This document shows positions 1 through 10,300 of a stretch of 28,988 bases of DNA, in pieces. Each line of letters begins with the position of its first letter. Positions within the stretch are counted from its first letter, which is position 1. This DNA is from a virus, in the IMG/VR virus record IMGVR_UViG_3300038309_000103, positions 1 through 28,988 of that record. One strand, given 5' to 3'. The position numbers were made by a program, and so were the translations under genes. Under the pieces are notes generated by a model. The model ran no database searches, was not told the DNA's origin, and saw only the letters and a list, made by a program, of their open reading frames with translations.

Positions 1-1490
1 CCGCCAGTCAATGTGATGACCGGGGGCGTGGTATCTGCGAGGGTTGTACTGGTGAATGTGGCAGTTACACCGCCCACAGACAGCGTGGTTTCGCGCACGC
101 CGTCATAACCACCACTGGAATATTCGCTGCTACTGGTGTGACGAACACGAATACGGTAGTTCAGGCGGACGTTGGTCGATGCACTCGTCCACCCGCCCCA
201 CGTAGTCCCGCCATCGGTAGAGACCGAATATTGGCTTCCAGTATCGCCCGAAATAAGAACGGGCACGTCAACGCCCGCGTCCACACCCTGCACTGTGATC
301 GCGTTCGATATAACCGTGATGCCCCGTGCGACATTGTCTTGAGCCACAAAGCTGAATGGCGCTGGCGTGACATCAACTGCCGAAGTCGTTGTGAACTGAG
401 CGGAGCCCTCAGTTGCTTGGCCGCCGCTGCCAAACTCGTTGGTGGGCCGCACGACCACTGTGAAAAGCGTACCCGTTGCCAGCCCACTCAGCTGAACAGG
501 GTTGGATGTTGACACCCAACTGCCGCCGTTCAGTGAATATTCAAAGCCCGTTGCATCGGTCCCGTCGTAGTCGATAAGGAGCACTGCAGTGGTAGTCGTG
601 ACCGTTTCAACGGTCAGCGTAACAGTGCCGACCGGGGCCCCTGACTGAAACACGGGGACGCCTATGGTATTCAGCGTAATCCCGGTCATTTGGCCTGTGG
701 TGCTGTCAATAAATACCGCGTCAAAAATATCGGCCGCATCTACCGTCAGCACGCCGTCGTCTGTCAGCGTGAAATCCGCCGCAGTATAGACAATCTGATC
801 GCCAGGGACCGGGTACCCTGGGTCACTCGCATTGTCTGGGTCTGTCGCCCACTCGCGGAAAATGTACTGGTCATAGCCCTCGGCCAGGGTCGCCACGGCT
901 TTTCCGAAGCCGGGGGCGTAATCCACAGTTCGCGAAGCGGATAGCGAACCCGTCGTAACAGCCGGCGAAGTCACCAGATTGGATTCGTTGCCGACAGCAT
1001 CATTCTGGGCAAAATGGACATAGTAGGTCGTGTTCGGCGCCAGCTCAGTGAGCGTTACCGATTGCGTGCCAACCGCAGTTACACTTTGGCTGATACCGTT
1101 CGCCACCACATCCGCACGCGGCTCACTCGCGTTTTCAGTAATCCAGGCAAACAAAGTGCCGTTGGCTTCATCAGTATCGACCGTAGCATCCACGGTATCA
1201 TATCGGGGCGATACCGCCGTCGGACTGGTCAAAACCGGGGCCGTAGTGTCGGCCGCCCCAATGGTCTCCGTTATAGCCTCGACACTACCGTCGGTCTGAA
1301 TAAGGCGGACCGTATAGGTACCATCCGGCCCCGAATGGGAGCCGTCCGCATTCACTGTCAGCGCGTCGGGGTATTCGATCTGCATCCCTGCACTGGGAGT
1401 TACCGCAAACCCGAAAGAGCCCGCCCAGCTGGTCAGATCGACATAGGATCGCCCGGTTCCAGGCTGATAGTCTGCGGTAGAAATGGCCAT
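1..1490 (-). CDS. Tail fibre-like protein with FN3/Ig-like domains (3' truncated by window edge)
   Basis: An open frame starts at ATG 1490 and stays open to the left edge, giving at least 496 codons with no stop, so the C-terminus is missing. The start overlaps the stop of the upstream gene (TGATG). The protein begins MAISTADYQPGTGRSY. It continues as beta-rich, Thr/Val/Ser/Gly-rich sequence with at least two fibronectin-III/Ig-like units (around residues 85-165 and 280-350). These are followed by a domain with the pattern VQGVDAGVDVPVLISG ... YRIRVRHTSS ... TLSVGGVTATFTSTTLADTT, typical of repeated adhesion modules in phage and surface proteins. No catalytic motif is visible. Its place last in the late operon after two other tail proteins fits a receptor-binding or tail-decoration role. 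Family assignment is by sequence character only. Confidence 0.8.
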   Translation of the reverse strand, partial: MAISTADYQPGTGRSYVDLTSWAGSFGFAVTPSAGMQIEYPDALTVNADGSHSGPDGTYTVRLIQTDGSVEAITETIGAADTTAPVLTSPTAVSPRYDTVDATVDTDEANGTLFAWITENASEPRADVVANGISQSVTAVGTQSVTLTELAPNTTYYVHFAQNDAVGNESNLVTSPAVTTGSLSASRTVDYAPGFGKAVATLAEGYDQYIFREWATDPDNASDPGYPVPGDQIVYTAADFTLTDDGVLTVDAADIFDAVFIDSTTGQMTGITLNTIGVPVFQSGAPVGTVTLTVETVTTTTAVLLIDYDGTDATGFEYSLNGGSWVSTSNPVQLSGLATGTLFTVVVRPTNEFGSGGQATEGSAQFTTTSAVDVTPAPFSFVAQDNVARGITVISNAITVQGVDAGVDVPVLISGDTGSQYSVSTDGGTTWGGWTSASTNVRLNYRIRVRHTSSSEYSSGGYDGVRETTLSVGGVTATFTSTTLADTTPPVITLTG

Positions 1491-2437
1491 CAGCTCACCT
1501 CGACGTTGTAGCCAGTGCCAAACAGGAGACCTGGCGCAGTGTTACCCGTGGCCGGCAGTGCCGGCATCGTAAACGTGTAGGTGCCCGTACCAGTTTTGGT
1601 CAGCGGCAGGGTCAGTGTATTACTTTGGCTGTCGGTAATTACCGCTTGCGTCGGATCGGTTGCACCCCAGTTCGACGTGGTGATAGTGATCGTGTCCCCT
1701 GGGTTAAGGATCACATCATCGATCGTAAAAGAGGGGCCGGCGGTTGAAAGAACCATCGCCCACGGATCAGAGGTAACGGACGCCAACTCCGAAGCATTGA
1801 GTACCTTATCAAATACGACAATGGCGGCCAGGATGATGGTCCCGTCCGCGCCGACGCTGGTGAGGACTGGTACATCATACGCGCCATTGATGTCCGCGGC
1901 GCCGCCGATAGTGTTCACCTGGTTGGGTAGAACCTCTACGCCATCCAGATAGTAGACCGGCGTACCAACGGTAAAGGCGAACGCACATGCGTGCACACCG
2001 GAGTAGACAGCTTGGTCCTTTCCGAACGTGTTGAACTGATTGGTCTGTGAGCCGCGATTTCCTGTCTCCATGACAAGTTCTACGTCATGGGCATAGTAAC
2101 CGCGTTGCTTATACTGAAGGGCAGTTGGGCTGGTCAGCAGGTCCAAAAACATAACCCCGTCGGCACCGGTGCCCAGTGTGCCGAGGTTTTTCCACGCCAT
2201 GACGATAGTGCTTTCATCCGGGACGCTCAACGTATTGGTTACCAGGTTGGTGCCCGGGTCAAACCGTCGCCCATCCCCCAGGTCTGGGTCATTCACCACC
2301 GTTGATGTACTGGTGATGGCCGTATCGGTCACCAAGTCCTTATCGAGCTGCCCGAACTCCCAGAAGGTTGCGATATTTGCAAACAGTGGGTGCGCGCTAT
2401 CCAGCCCAGTAATGCCTGCTGGTTTTGTCAGACTCAT
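1490..2437 (-). CDS. Tail-associated protein with LamG/ConA-like lectin fold
   Basis: A 315-aa protein. Residues about 20-225 resemble a LamG/concanavalin-like jelly roll: alternating beta strands with STIVMAWKNLG, CAFAFTVGTPVYYLDGVEV and a closing IILAAIVVFDKVLNASEL. Residues about 232-315 form a small Ig-like domain containing NPGDTITITTSNWG. Such domains bind carbohydrate, so a host-surface recognition or tail-fibre accessory role is likely. The ATG at 2437 overlaps the stop of the tailspike gene (ATGA) and is preceded by GGAGG at a 7-nt spacing, so the two are translationally coupled. The stop overlaps the ATG of the next fibre gene. I see no enzymatic residues. It could equally be an uncharacterised structural protein. 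Confidence 0.75.
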   Translation of the reverse strand: MSLTKPAGITGLDSAHPLFANIATFWEFGQLDKDLVTDTAITSTSTVVNDPDLGDGRRFDPGTNLVTNTLSVPDESTIVMAWKNLGTLGTGADGVMFLDLLTSPTALQYKQRGYYAHDVELVMETGNRGSQTNQFNTFGKDQAVYSGVHACAFAFTVGTPVYYLDGVEVLPNQVNTIGGAADINGAYDVPVLTSVGADGTIILAAIVVFDKVLNASELASVTSDPWAMVLSTAGPSFTIDDVILNPGDTITITTSNWGATDPTQAVITDSQSNTLTLPLTKTGTGTYTFTMPALPATGNTAPGLLFGTGYNVEVS

Positions 2438-4338
2438 ACGGTAGCCTCCACTGGGCCGATGGTGTGCGAAACAGCGCGGGGTACGCCATATATGTCGTGT
2501 GTCGAAGTCCTGGCATCAGAAGTCGCTGCTCCGGCCAACGGCGATGTCGGCGGCACAGTGACAATGCAACCGTCAAGTGTGATCTGCGGATCAGCCGCAA
2601 CAGGCGCGCTATCCCAGCTCGGAAGGGTCGCGGCATTCACCGGTGATGCGACAGTGCAGTGCCATCCATTGCTTTGTCCAACGAAGTTGTCCACCTTTTC
2701 CTCAGCGTTGTACGTATATCCGATCCACAGATGGTCCTCTGTCGAATAGACGGCATTATGACTGCATTCCACGGTCATATTGTCGCCGGACTGTCCGCTA
2801 ACTGTGAAGGCGCCTGCATTGGCCTGGTTGAAATCCGGAGTGTGTCTATACACCAGGTTGTTGCGTAGCCACATGGTCCCCAGATACCCGTTTTGGGGAC
2901 CATCGCCAGAGTCCATCAGGCGGAAACCGCCGGCCTCCGGGCCGTCCGACGTCAGCGGGTCTACGCCGTCCCAGGCGGCAGCCTTACCGCACTCAATCAG
3001 CACGTTGTTATATAACAGACTGTCAATATCCCATCCAGTTGAGCAGCCGTTACTAATGCCGGCGCCACCCTGTTCCACTATGACATTGTCATGCGTGGCC
3101 AGATCACCGATCACGATGCCGCCGTAGCCATTTTCGGGCTGGTCGTAGTTATGAATGCCGAATTTGGCGTGGTTCCCATGCAGGAAATTCCAACCCCACT
3201 CCCACGCCTCAACGGTCGGATTGGTCGCGTCTCGCGGCGTCAGGTAGGTGGTATGGTGCAGTTTCGACGAGCCTTTACAGCCGTAGTCGTACACCTCATT
3301 ACCAAACATCTTGTTGTTGCCGACATACGGGTGGCTCCCCTCAATCGCACCCTGGTACCTCGACGCACAGCAATCCACGATGTCGGTAATTCGGTTCGCG
3401 ATTGTGCGAGAGTTTTTGCACACCCGAATACCCCAGGTGTCGCCGCTATCAATTACTCCGCCGACCGGCTGATCGTTGGCATCGACAGCCAGATAATTGC
3501 TGGCGTACACATCGAGCTTACTGACCACCCAGCCCTGGGTTCTATACGGCTCGACCGCTTTTTGTCCAATGACCTTCGGCTGATACCCTGGATACGCAAC
3601 CGTTGCAAACTGCGCATCCAGGGTGCTCAGCGCCGATGCATTGTTCCAATACAGGGCGCGTGCAGTAGGGCTCGTCATGTTCCCTGTATCAACGTCGTGG
3701 ATGTACATCGTGCTGCCAGCCGGGATTGCATTGATCGCATAGCTGGCTGTGGCGAAGGGTTGGTCAAAGGTGCCCGGGTTGCTATCGCTCCCAGTAGACT
3801 TGACGTGGTAAATGGCGCCAGCGCGAACGGTAAACGGCAGCGTATTACTCTCAACGCCCCCCACCTCCAGGCTGATCGTCCCGGCACCATCTACGCTACC
3901 CAGGGGAATGGAAAGCGCGACCTCCTGCATCAAGTGGCTATACCACAGCCGGGCAGGCCCGGACGGCAGCACCCCATCCGCGCGTTTCCAGTAGTAGGTA
4001 GTGCATTCACGCTTCGTACCCTGGGCATCCGTGAAATATGCCTTGCTTGAGCCCTTGGAGTCACCCAGACCCTGACCCCACACAGTCACGATGACGCCGG
4101 AGCCAACGCCGTCCCCCAGCCCAGTGGCAGGACCGGAAATCAGATCGGAAAAACGGAGCAGTGGGGCGGGAGCGCGACTACTCTGTGAGTGGGACAGCCA
4201 ATTCGAGCTGTACCCGGGGTCACTACCGCCGCCTGACCGGGCGCCGCCCCGGCCGGTCACGCTGGTATCGATCAACGGATTACTGGCCGATACCAATCCC
4301 GGGAGATTCGCCAGAGTAATGTTCGCCGGATTTGCCAT
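2434..4338 (-). CDS. Tailspike-like protein: IPT/TIG domain plus right-handed beta-helix (putative depolymerase)
   Basis: A 634-aa protein. The frame opens at a TTG at 4362, but ATG 4338 (MANPANITL) has an AAGGG Shine-Dalgarno sequence 7 nt away and is preferred. Residues 1-65 are low complexity (Gly/Ser) and may attach the protein to the virion. Residues about 78-172 look like an IPT/TIG immunoglobulin-like module (SGVIVTVWGQGLGDSKG ... SLEVGGVESNTLPFTV). From about 176 a parallel beta-helix begins with the typical opening IYHVKSTGSDSNPGTFDQPF and continues with repeated strands (NKMFGNEVYDYG, NFLHGNHAKFGIHNYDQ, ATHDNVIVEQGGAGISN, DSLLYNNVLIECG, LRNNLVYRH). This fold is used by tailspikes that cleave or bind capsular or O-antigen polysaccharide. 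The substrate and active-site residues are not identifiable here. Confidence 0.8.
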   Translation of the reverse strand: MANPANITLANLPGLVSASNPLIDTSVTGRGGARSGGGSDPGYSSNWLSHSQSSRAPAPLLRFSDLISGPATGLGDGVGSGVIVTVWGQGLGDSKGSSKAYFTDAQGTKRECTTYYWKRADGVLPSGPARLWYSHLMQEVALSIPLGSVDGAGTISLEVGGVESNTLPFTVRAGAIYHVKSTGSDSNPGTFDQPFATASYAINAIPAGSTMYIHDVDTGNMTSPTARALYWNNASALSTLDAQFATVAYPGYQPKVIGQKAVEPYRTQGWVVSKLDVYASNYLAVDANDQPVGGVIDSGDTWGIRVCKNSRTIANRITDIVDCCASRYQGAIEGSHPYVGNNKMFGNEVYDYGCKGSSKLHHTTYLTPRDATNPTVEAWEWGWNFLHGNHAKFGIHNYDQPENGYGGIVIGDLATHDNVIVEQGGAGISNGCSTGWDIDSLLYNNVLIECGKAAAWDGVDPLTSDGPEAGGFRLMDSGDGPQNGYLGTMWLRNNLVYRHTPDFNQANAGAFTVSGQSGDNMTVECSHNAVYSTEDHLWIGYTYNAEEKVDNFVGQSNGWHCTVASPVNAATLPSWDSAPVAADPQITLDGCIVTVPPTSPLAGAATSDARTSTHDIYGVPRAVSHTIGPVEATV

Positions 4339-4351
4339 CAGCCTACCCTTG

Positions 4352-4372
4352 AATATTCGCAATGCGCATATT
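4352..4372. promoter_or_regulatory. Dyad element, copy B (operator-like)
   Basis: A 21-bp near-palindrome in the short gap between the giant-protein gene and the tailspike gene. Its core ATTCGCAATGCGCATATT (4355-4372) is identical over 18 bp to a site at 26423-26440, in opposite orientation. The arms are AATAT/ATATT and CGCA/TGCG around one central base, so it looks like a protein-binding operator. No convincing promoter with a usable leader could be fitted here for the tailspike gene. Confidence 0.5.
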
Positions 4373-4377
4373 TTAGC

Positions 4378-7300
4378 CTACTCCAGTAGCCATTGCCATA
4401 CTCCTTTGAACTGGCCAACCAAGGGCGCCATGCCCTTGAGATTTTCCAGCGAGCGGCTCACGTCCACCTGGCCATTATCGATAGCCAGAATCTGCTGGGT
4501 CACGCTCAGCGCGGGTGTCACGGCTCCGGCATACCCGGCCAGTCCCTGGTCCCAGTCGTGCGCTTGCCACAAGCCATACAGCAAATCCCACTGGGCAAAT
4601 GCGCCAGTCTTTCGCGTCAACTCCACCACCAGCTCATCCCAGTCCTCATCGAACCGATCCTGCCCGGCCAGCAACCCACGAAGCCCGAGACTCAGCATAG
4701 CCAGGGGCATCATCAATGCCATCGCCAACATCGGGGTGCCGAGGGACATCATGGCCCCCATCGTGAGCGAATAGCCTTCGGCCTGCGCCTGCCTGACCTG
4801 CTGCTGAATCTGGCGACCCACGCCCATCAGAACGGTGTCGCCGAAGGTCCAAAGGAATTGCTTGAGGTGCCAGATCAGCTTCATGTACGGGTTGTTGCCC
4901 CAGTTCGTCGCCTGGAACTTATTGGGGTTCAACGTGCCCTCGTTCACAAACTGGGAAATCCCGGCGGACACGGTACGGGCCAACTCTGCATTCGGCCCTT
5001 CCATATCCGGTGCGAATGGGGGTCGGCCCAACCGATTCCATTGCAGTACCTGCTCCGGGGTCAAGCCAAGTTTGGCCAGTGATGCGTAGTCCCCATCCGC
5101 CGCCGCTTTGAGAACATAGTGCATCCCGATGGCCGTGCCGACAGTGCGGCTGAGCCGAGTGATGAACTGCTGGCCGTTGACAGTAAAGAACAGGTTGTTG
5201 GCCTTGCTCAGAATCCCGGACTGGTAGCCCTCGCCCATGGACTCACGCATCGCCTGCTCCGCACCGGTGGTCATGGCTGCCCCGATCGCGTGGGCAAAGT
5301 GCTTGGCCTCAGAGTAGTTACGCAGCGACTGCACGATGTCGTTGAATCCAAACCCAGCCCGGATCGCCGCGATAGCCGGCTCTGGGATTGACGCCACGCC
5401 AGAAAAGCCGAGAATCATCAGGTTGATGACGCCTGTGGCCCATTCCTGCGATTTCCGCGCCCATTTATTCACACCCAGGTTGTTATGACCCAATGCACCA
5501 GAGACGAGGTCCTTGACCTCGCGAGCGGCGGAGACGCCCTTCTCGCCTTCGATAGCGCGAAGGGCCTCCTTGTATTTGATATTCGGATCGTAGTAGAGCT
5601 GCTCCCCGGCCTGGACCGCCCGCTGAGCTGACGCCTGTAGTGAAGCCAGGTATTTGCCGTCCTTAGTGACATAGCCGCCGAACGTCGATTCCCACGCGGT
5701 GCGTTTGGCCAGCCCGGCAGCCAGGTGTTGCAGCATCCCGAAACCCTTGTCGAGCAGGAACCCGGCCTCGGCCAATTTCTCAGGGCCAATGGCCAAGATC
5801 AATGTGCGGGCTGCTTCATGGGTACCGACCGGCTTGCCCGGCCCCATCGGCTCATGCCCCAGTTCTTCAATGCCATACCCCTCGATGATCCGGTCGATTT
5901 GCTGGTTCAGTTCCTCGTCAGTCGCCCCAGGCAACACCTCTTTCGCCATCGCCATCAACTCACCGCGCTTAGCTTCAACCGCGGTGTGATCGAACACATA
6001 CGGGGTAAACCCGTTCATGAACTGTCCGGACGACCAGCCCTGACGCTGCGCATCTTTGAGCAGGGTATCGATCGTCTTGCGCAGGATGCGGGCACCCTCG
6101 GTATCCTTACCCTCGCGCATCTCCGTATACGCCTGGTCCACTGCCGCCTGCTGGCCCCGCCCCTTCTTGATCTGGTCAAACGCCCGCTGCAGGTGCGCCG
6201 CCCAGCTATTGGCCAGGGTGTTGCGCTTCTGCTCATAGGAGCCCTGCCCGACCCGGGTCTGGTTCGCGGATTGGAACAGCATCCCGGCCAATTCCGGGTT
6301 GGCACTGCGAATCCGACCGATGACCGACCGATACAATCCTGTAGGACGGAGCATACCCTTCAACGTCCGCTTGATCCGGGAGTCCACCCCAGATGGGGGT
6401 AGCGGCTTTTCATCCGGTGTGTAGTGCATGGTCACCGGCGACCCAACGTTATAGCGATGGGACAACGGCATTTCTCCACGCAAAATGCGTCGGGCGAATT
6501 CATCGAATTTCAAGTTCAGCTTGAACCGGGACAGCCGCCGCACCGCCTTGTCCGACTGGATCGCGTCCCACATCCGTTTCAGATTGTCGATCACGAACCG
6601 CAGCGCTTTGCCAAGTACACCCTTGGCATCCAGGTACTGGCTGCGCCGGTCGCCGGTGACATCTTTAGCAATGGCCGCGCTCATCTGGTCGGCGAACCAT
6701 TCCTTGAATCCGGTGAACCCCTCCTTGCCGTTATAGCTCCAACCGTGGTCCGCTTGATACAAATCAAACAGGGCGTTCCGCTCCGCTTCTGGCAGCAGGT
6801 GCCAGCTCTGGTCATAGAGCATGTGCCCCAGCTCGTGACCAAAAACCAACGACCATTCCGCCGGATTGGTGCCGGGCTGCAAAGCGTCCATAGAGATCAC
6901 CACGGTCGGCCCGAGGTTGATATAGCCGGGTCGAGCCGCCAGTTTGGCCAGCTCTTTCGGGGTGACCAAATGTCCAGCGTCACGGGCGATACGCTCCAAC
7001 TCCGCCAGATCACCGGTTTCCACCAGCGTGATGGGCGTCTGCAGGAAGCGCGTGCGCTGCTCCCCTTTCATGCCTTTGGAAACTTGCAGCAACAACCGCC
7101 GGGTGAACCCGGCCAGCGCCTGGAACGATTGGCGCTTGGCTGCTCTGCCTCGGACCTTGGTGCCGGTAAAGTTCTTTTTGGCTTTACGCGGGCGGGGCGC
7201 CTGTGGCTGCTCGGCTTGGACTTCCGTCAAACCCGCATCCAGTGGCAACTGCATCCCGCGCATGGGGGCACTCAACCGGACAAATCGGCTCTCGCTCTCC

Positions 7301-10300
7301 GCCAGCTGCTCCGCTTCAAAGGCCACCGCCGCCTCGACTTCAGACAACTCGGCGCCACGCTCATTGCGAAACACCGATTGGTCCATCGGGTCTGGGACAA
7401 AGCCATCGGCCTCCTCGTACAGCTCGCCCTCGATCTGCAGTGAACTTTCACCGCTACTGGCCATTTCGGCCATCTGCCGGTCGAAGCCCTCCTCGTCGAT
7501 GTCGTTACGCGAGTCGGCCTGACGGTCGGCCAACTCCGCTTGCCAGCCCCGCAAGCTAGTGGTCATTTCACCGGCGCCATCCTGTACAGCCGCGCTCAAT
7601 CGCTTAATCTTACCTAGCAAGCTTAAGCGCTGATCAAGCAGGGATTTCAGCGATCCAATTACACCATGCCCGAAATCAACCGCTATCAATCGAGCTACTT
7701 GATCACGAGTCGCCTTTTCATCATCGATCGAACGCCGATTAGCACTGACTTCCTCATCCCGTAACGACCGGAGTCTAGCCTCCGCCTCCGCTACCCGGTC
7801 ATGGCGGCGCTTTAGTATCCGCTCCTGGTCCCGTTGCGTGAGACGTGTGGGCCCAGACGCCATACGGTTCTGAAACTCCTCCAAGTGATCACGGGCCTCA
7901 CGTAATTCGATCCGGGCCTGTTGCAGCCGAGTCTCAATCCGTTTGGTACCTGAGCGACGCGCTTCCCGCTGCTCGTACCAAGTCGTGTTTACATTGGCCG
8001 TGATATCAGCCAACGCAGCGACTGTTTCCGCATCGCCCGCATCCTCTGCGACCGACCGCATTTGAGACAGTGTCAGCTCGATTAAATCTTCTAGCTGCTG
8101 TAGCTCCTCGCTGGCCTGGTCCCGCAGTGCTGCTGCCTCGGCAGTTTTGGATCGACGTGCCTTACCCTGCTCCCGCTGGGTCCGGGCCTCGCCCGCTGTC
8201 ACCGGTGCGCCATCCGGGTCAAACCAGACCACGATGTCGTCGGCCACTTGTGGTAGGCCGGCAGCTTTCATACGCTCCAGGTGGCTGGATTCCGGTCCCT
8301 GAGCCAAACGAGCAAGGTTGCTCTCCAGGTTGGTGATTGCTTCCGCTGCCGTGACTGGATGACGGTCCTTGGCGTAATTGGCAAGCGTCACCGCGTCCAC
8401 CAGCTTAAACACCGGTCCGGTCATACCGCTGTACTCGATCAGCAGCAGATTCTGCCCGCGGGCCTTGTTGGTGTAGGTGCGGGCGCGAGCCTCTCCCTCG
8501 GTAGTGAACTGGGTCAGCTCATTGGTAAACGTAGCCGCATTCAGCTCAGCCAATCGGGTCAGCAACCGGTCCCGATACTGGGTGTCGAAAGCCACCGGGT
8601 CGGCCATGAACTGGCCGCGAATCTGCTGATAGTCCTTCTCCGCCTCGCTCCATTGCTCCGGCGGTAGCGCCTCACTGCGAGCCTCCAAAAATTGCGGCAG
8701 TTTCAGGGTCGCCTGATTTACCGTGCGGTAAAACACCAAGTCGGACTGCTCCTGCGGATCACGCTCCTGCGCCGACGGGTAGGACTCGGCCTGCGGCGTC
8801 CCGCTATTGGAATAGGCGTTGCGCAGTTCGCTCTCAATCTCGGTGGCCACGTCCCCGATCAACAAATTCTCTGACAAAGCGTCGATGATCGCTTGCTCCG
8901 GATTGTTGCGGTGATTGGCCGCCAGCAACCGCAAGCCTTCCGCCAACTGCTCCTCGGCACGAGACTCTTGGTCCAGTGGGATTTCGAATTGCACCGTCAT
9001 GTAGCGGATCAAATGCCGTAGGCGCTGTTCGATGTCGGCAGGATTCGCGGCGTTGCGGATCGCATCGATATCCGACCTGAACTGCAGCAGGGCCACCGGA
9101 GCTGCCAAATGTTCCGTCTGGTGCGGCCAGTGCCGAGCCCAGTAGGCTGACTCCAGTGCACCGGTGTCCAGACCCAACCCTACCAACCCGGCCAGCCGTT
9201 GAATGACACTCAGGTCCCGCACCGACTGGGTGATGAACGCCCGACGAGCCGGGTTCAGGGTACGGGCCTCGGCCTCAGCTTCAGCTTCCGCTTCGGCGGC
9301 TTCCTCGGCGGTAGGCGCCCGGCGACTCTGTTTCTCGGCCTGAATCTGGCGGTCCAGTACCCGATTGCCTGTCTGCGGTGCCTGCGCCTCCAACCCGAAG
9401 GGGATTTCTTCCTCCAGCTGGGTCTGGCTGACGAAGTTGGTCCGCATCTTCTTGGCCCGATCATCCAGCTCCCGGAACAGACCGCGTACATCGTCCAGGG
9501 TCTTTTCGCCCTGCTCCGTCAAGTCGTTGACCTTGGCCCCCAGCACCTCGGCCAGCCCAATCAGGCTATTGTCGTCCATATCAGGCAGCCGATTGATCAG
9601 GCTGTTGACCGACCCACCCTCACCGACATAGCGGCGGACGGCCCGTGCCAATACCGGTTTGGGTAGATCACCGCGCAACTTGGCTTTGAGACGGGGCATC
9701 AGGTACTTGCGCCCACCCTCCATCAGCGCTTCGTTGCGTACCAGTTCTACCCCGGCGTCCTTGGCTGCCTTGCGCCATTCCGCATCAGATGCATTATCCA
9801 GTTCCGCCACTGCCCGATCAGCCAGCTCAAACGAGGTACCGTGCGGGGTCCGGGCGTACTTGGCCGCCAGCTTCTTGTTCCGGGACAGGGCTTTGCGGAT
9901 CGCTTCGCGGGTACGCTCCCGATCTACCGGCACCACAGTCTTCTGGAACCGGGCCGGGTCAATGCCGAGGCGGTTCAGGGTTTCGTTCAGCTCGGCCACG
10001 TCCAGTCGACCGGCCTGGAGGTCAGCCATCAGTTCATCTACCGGGCGCAGTTTGCCCTCGGCGTTGTACACCGATGCCGCCGGTGTGCCCGGCTCGGACG
10101 GTGCCCGGCGCTTGGCTTGTGCCTCGCGGGCCGGGCTCTGGCCCAGGTCGCCCAGCACAGCAGTATCCAGCGTGAATTCCGGCACCTGCGCATCGGCCTG
10201 CTCCCGGGCCAGTCCGTCCAGCGAACCACGCTCAGCCTGGCGCCGGGCCTGACGTTCAGCCAGTACATCCTCCGGTTTCCGGACACGGATGTCCGCATCC

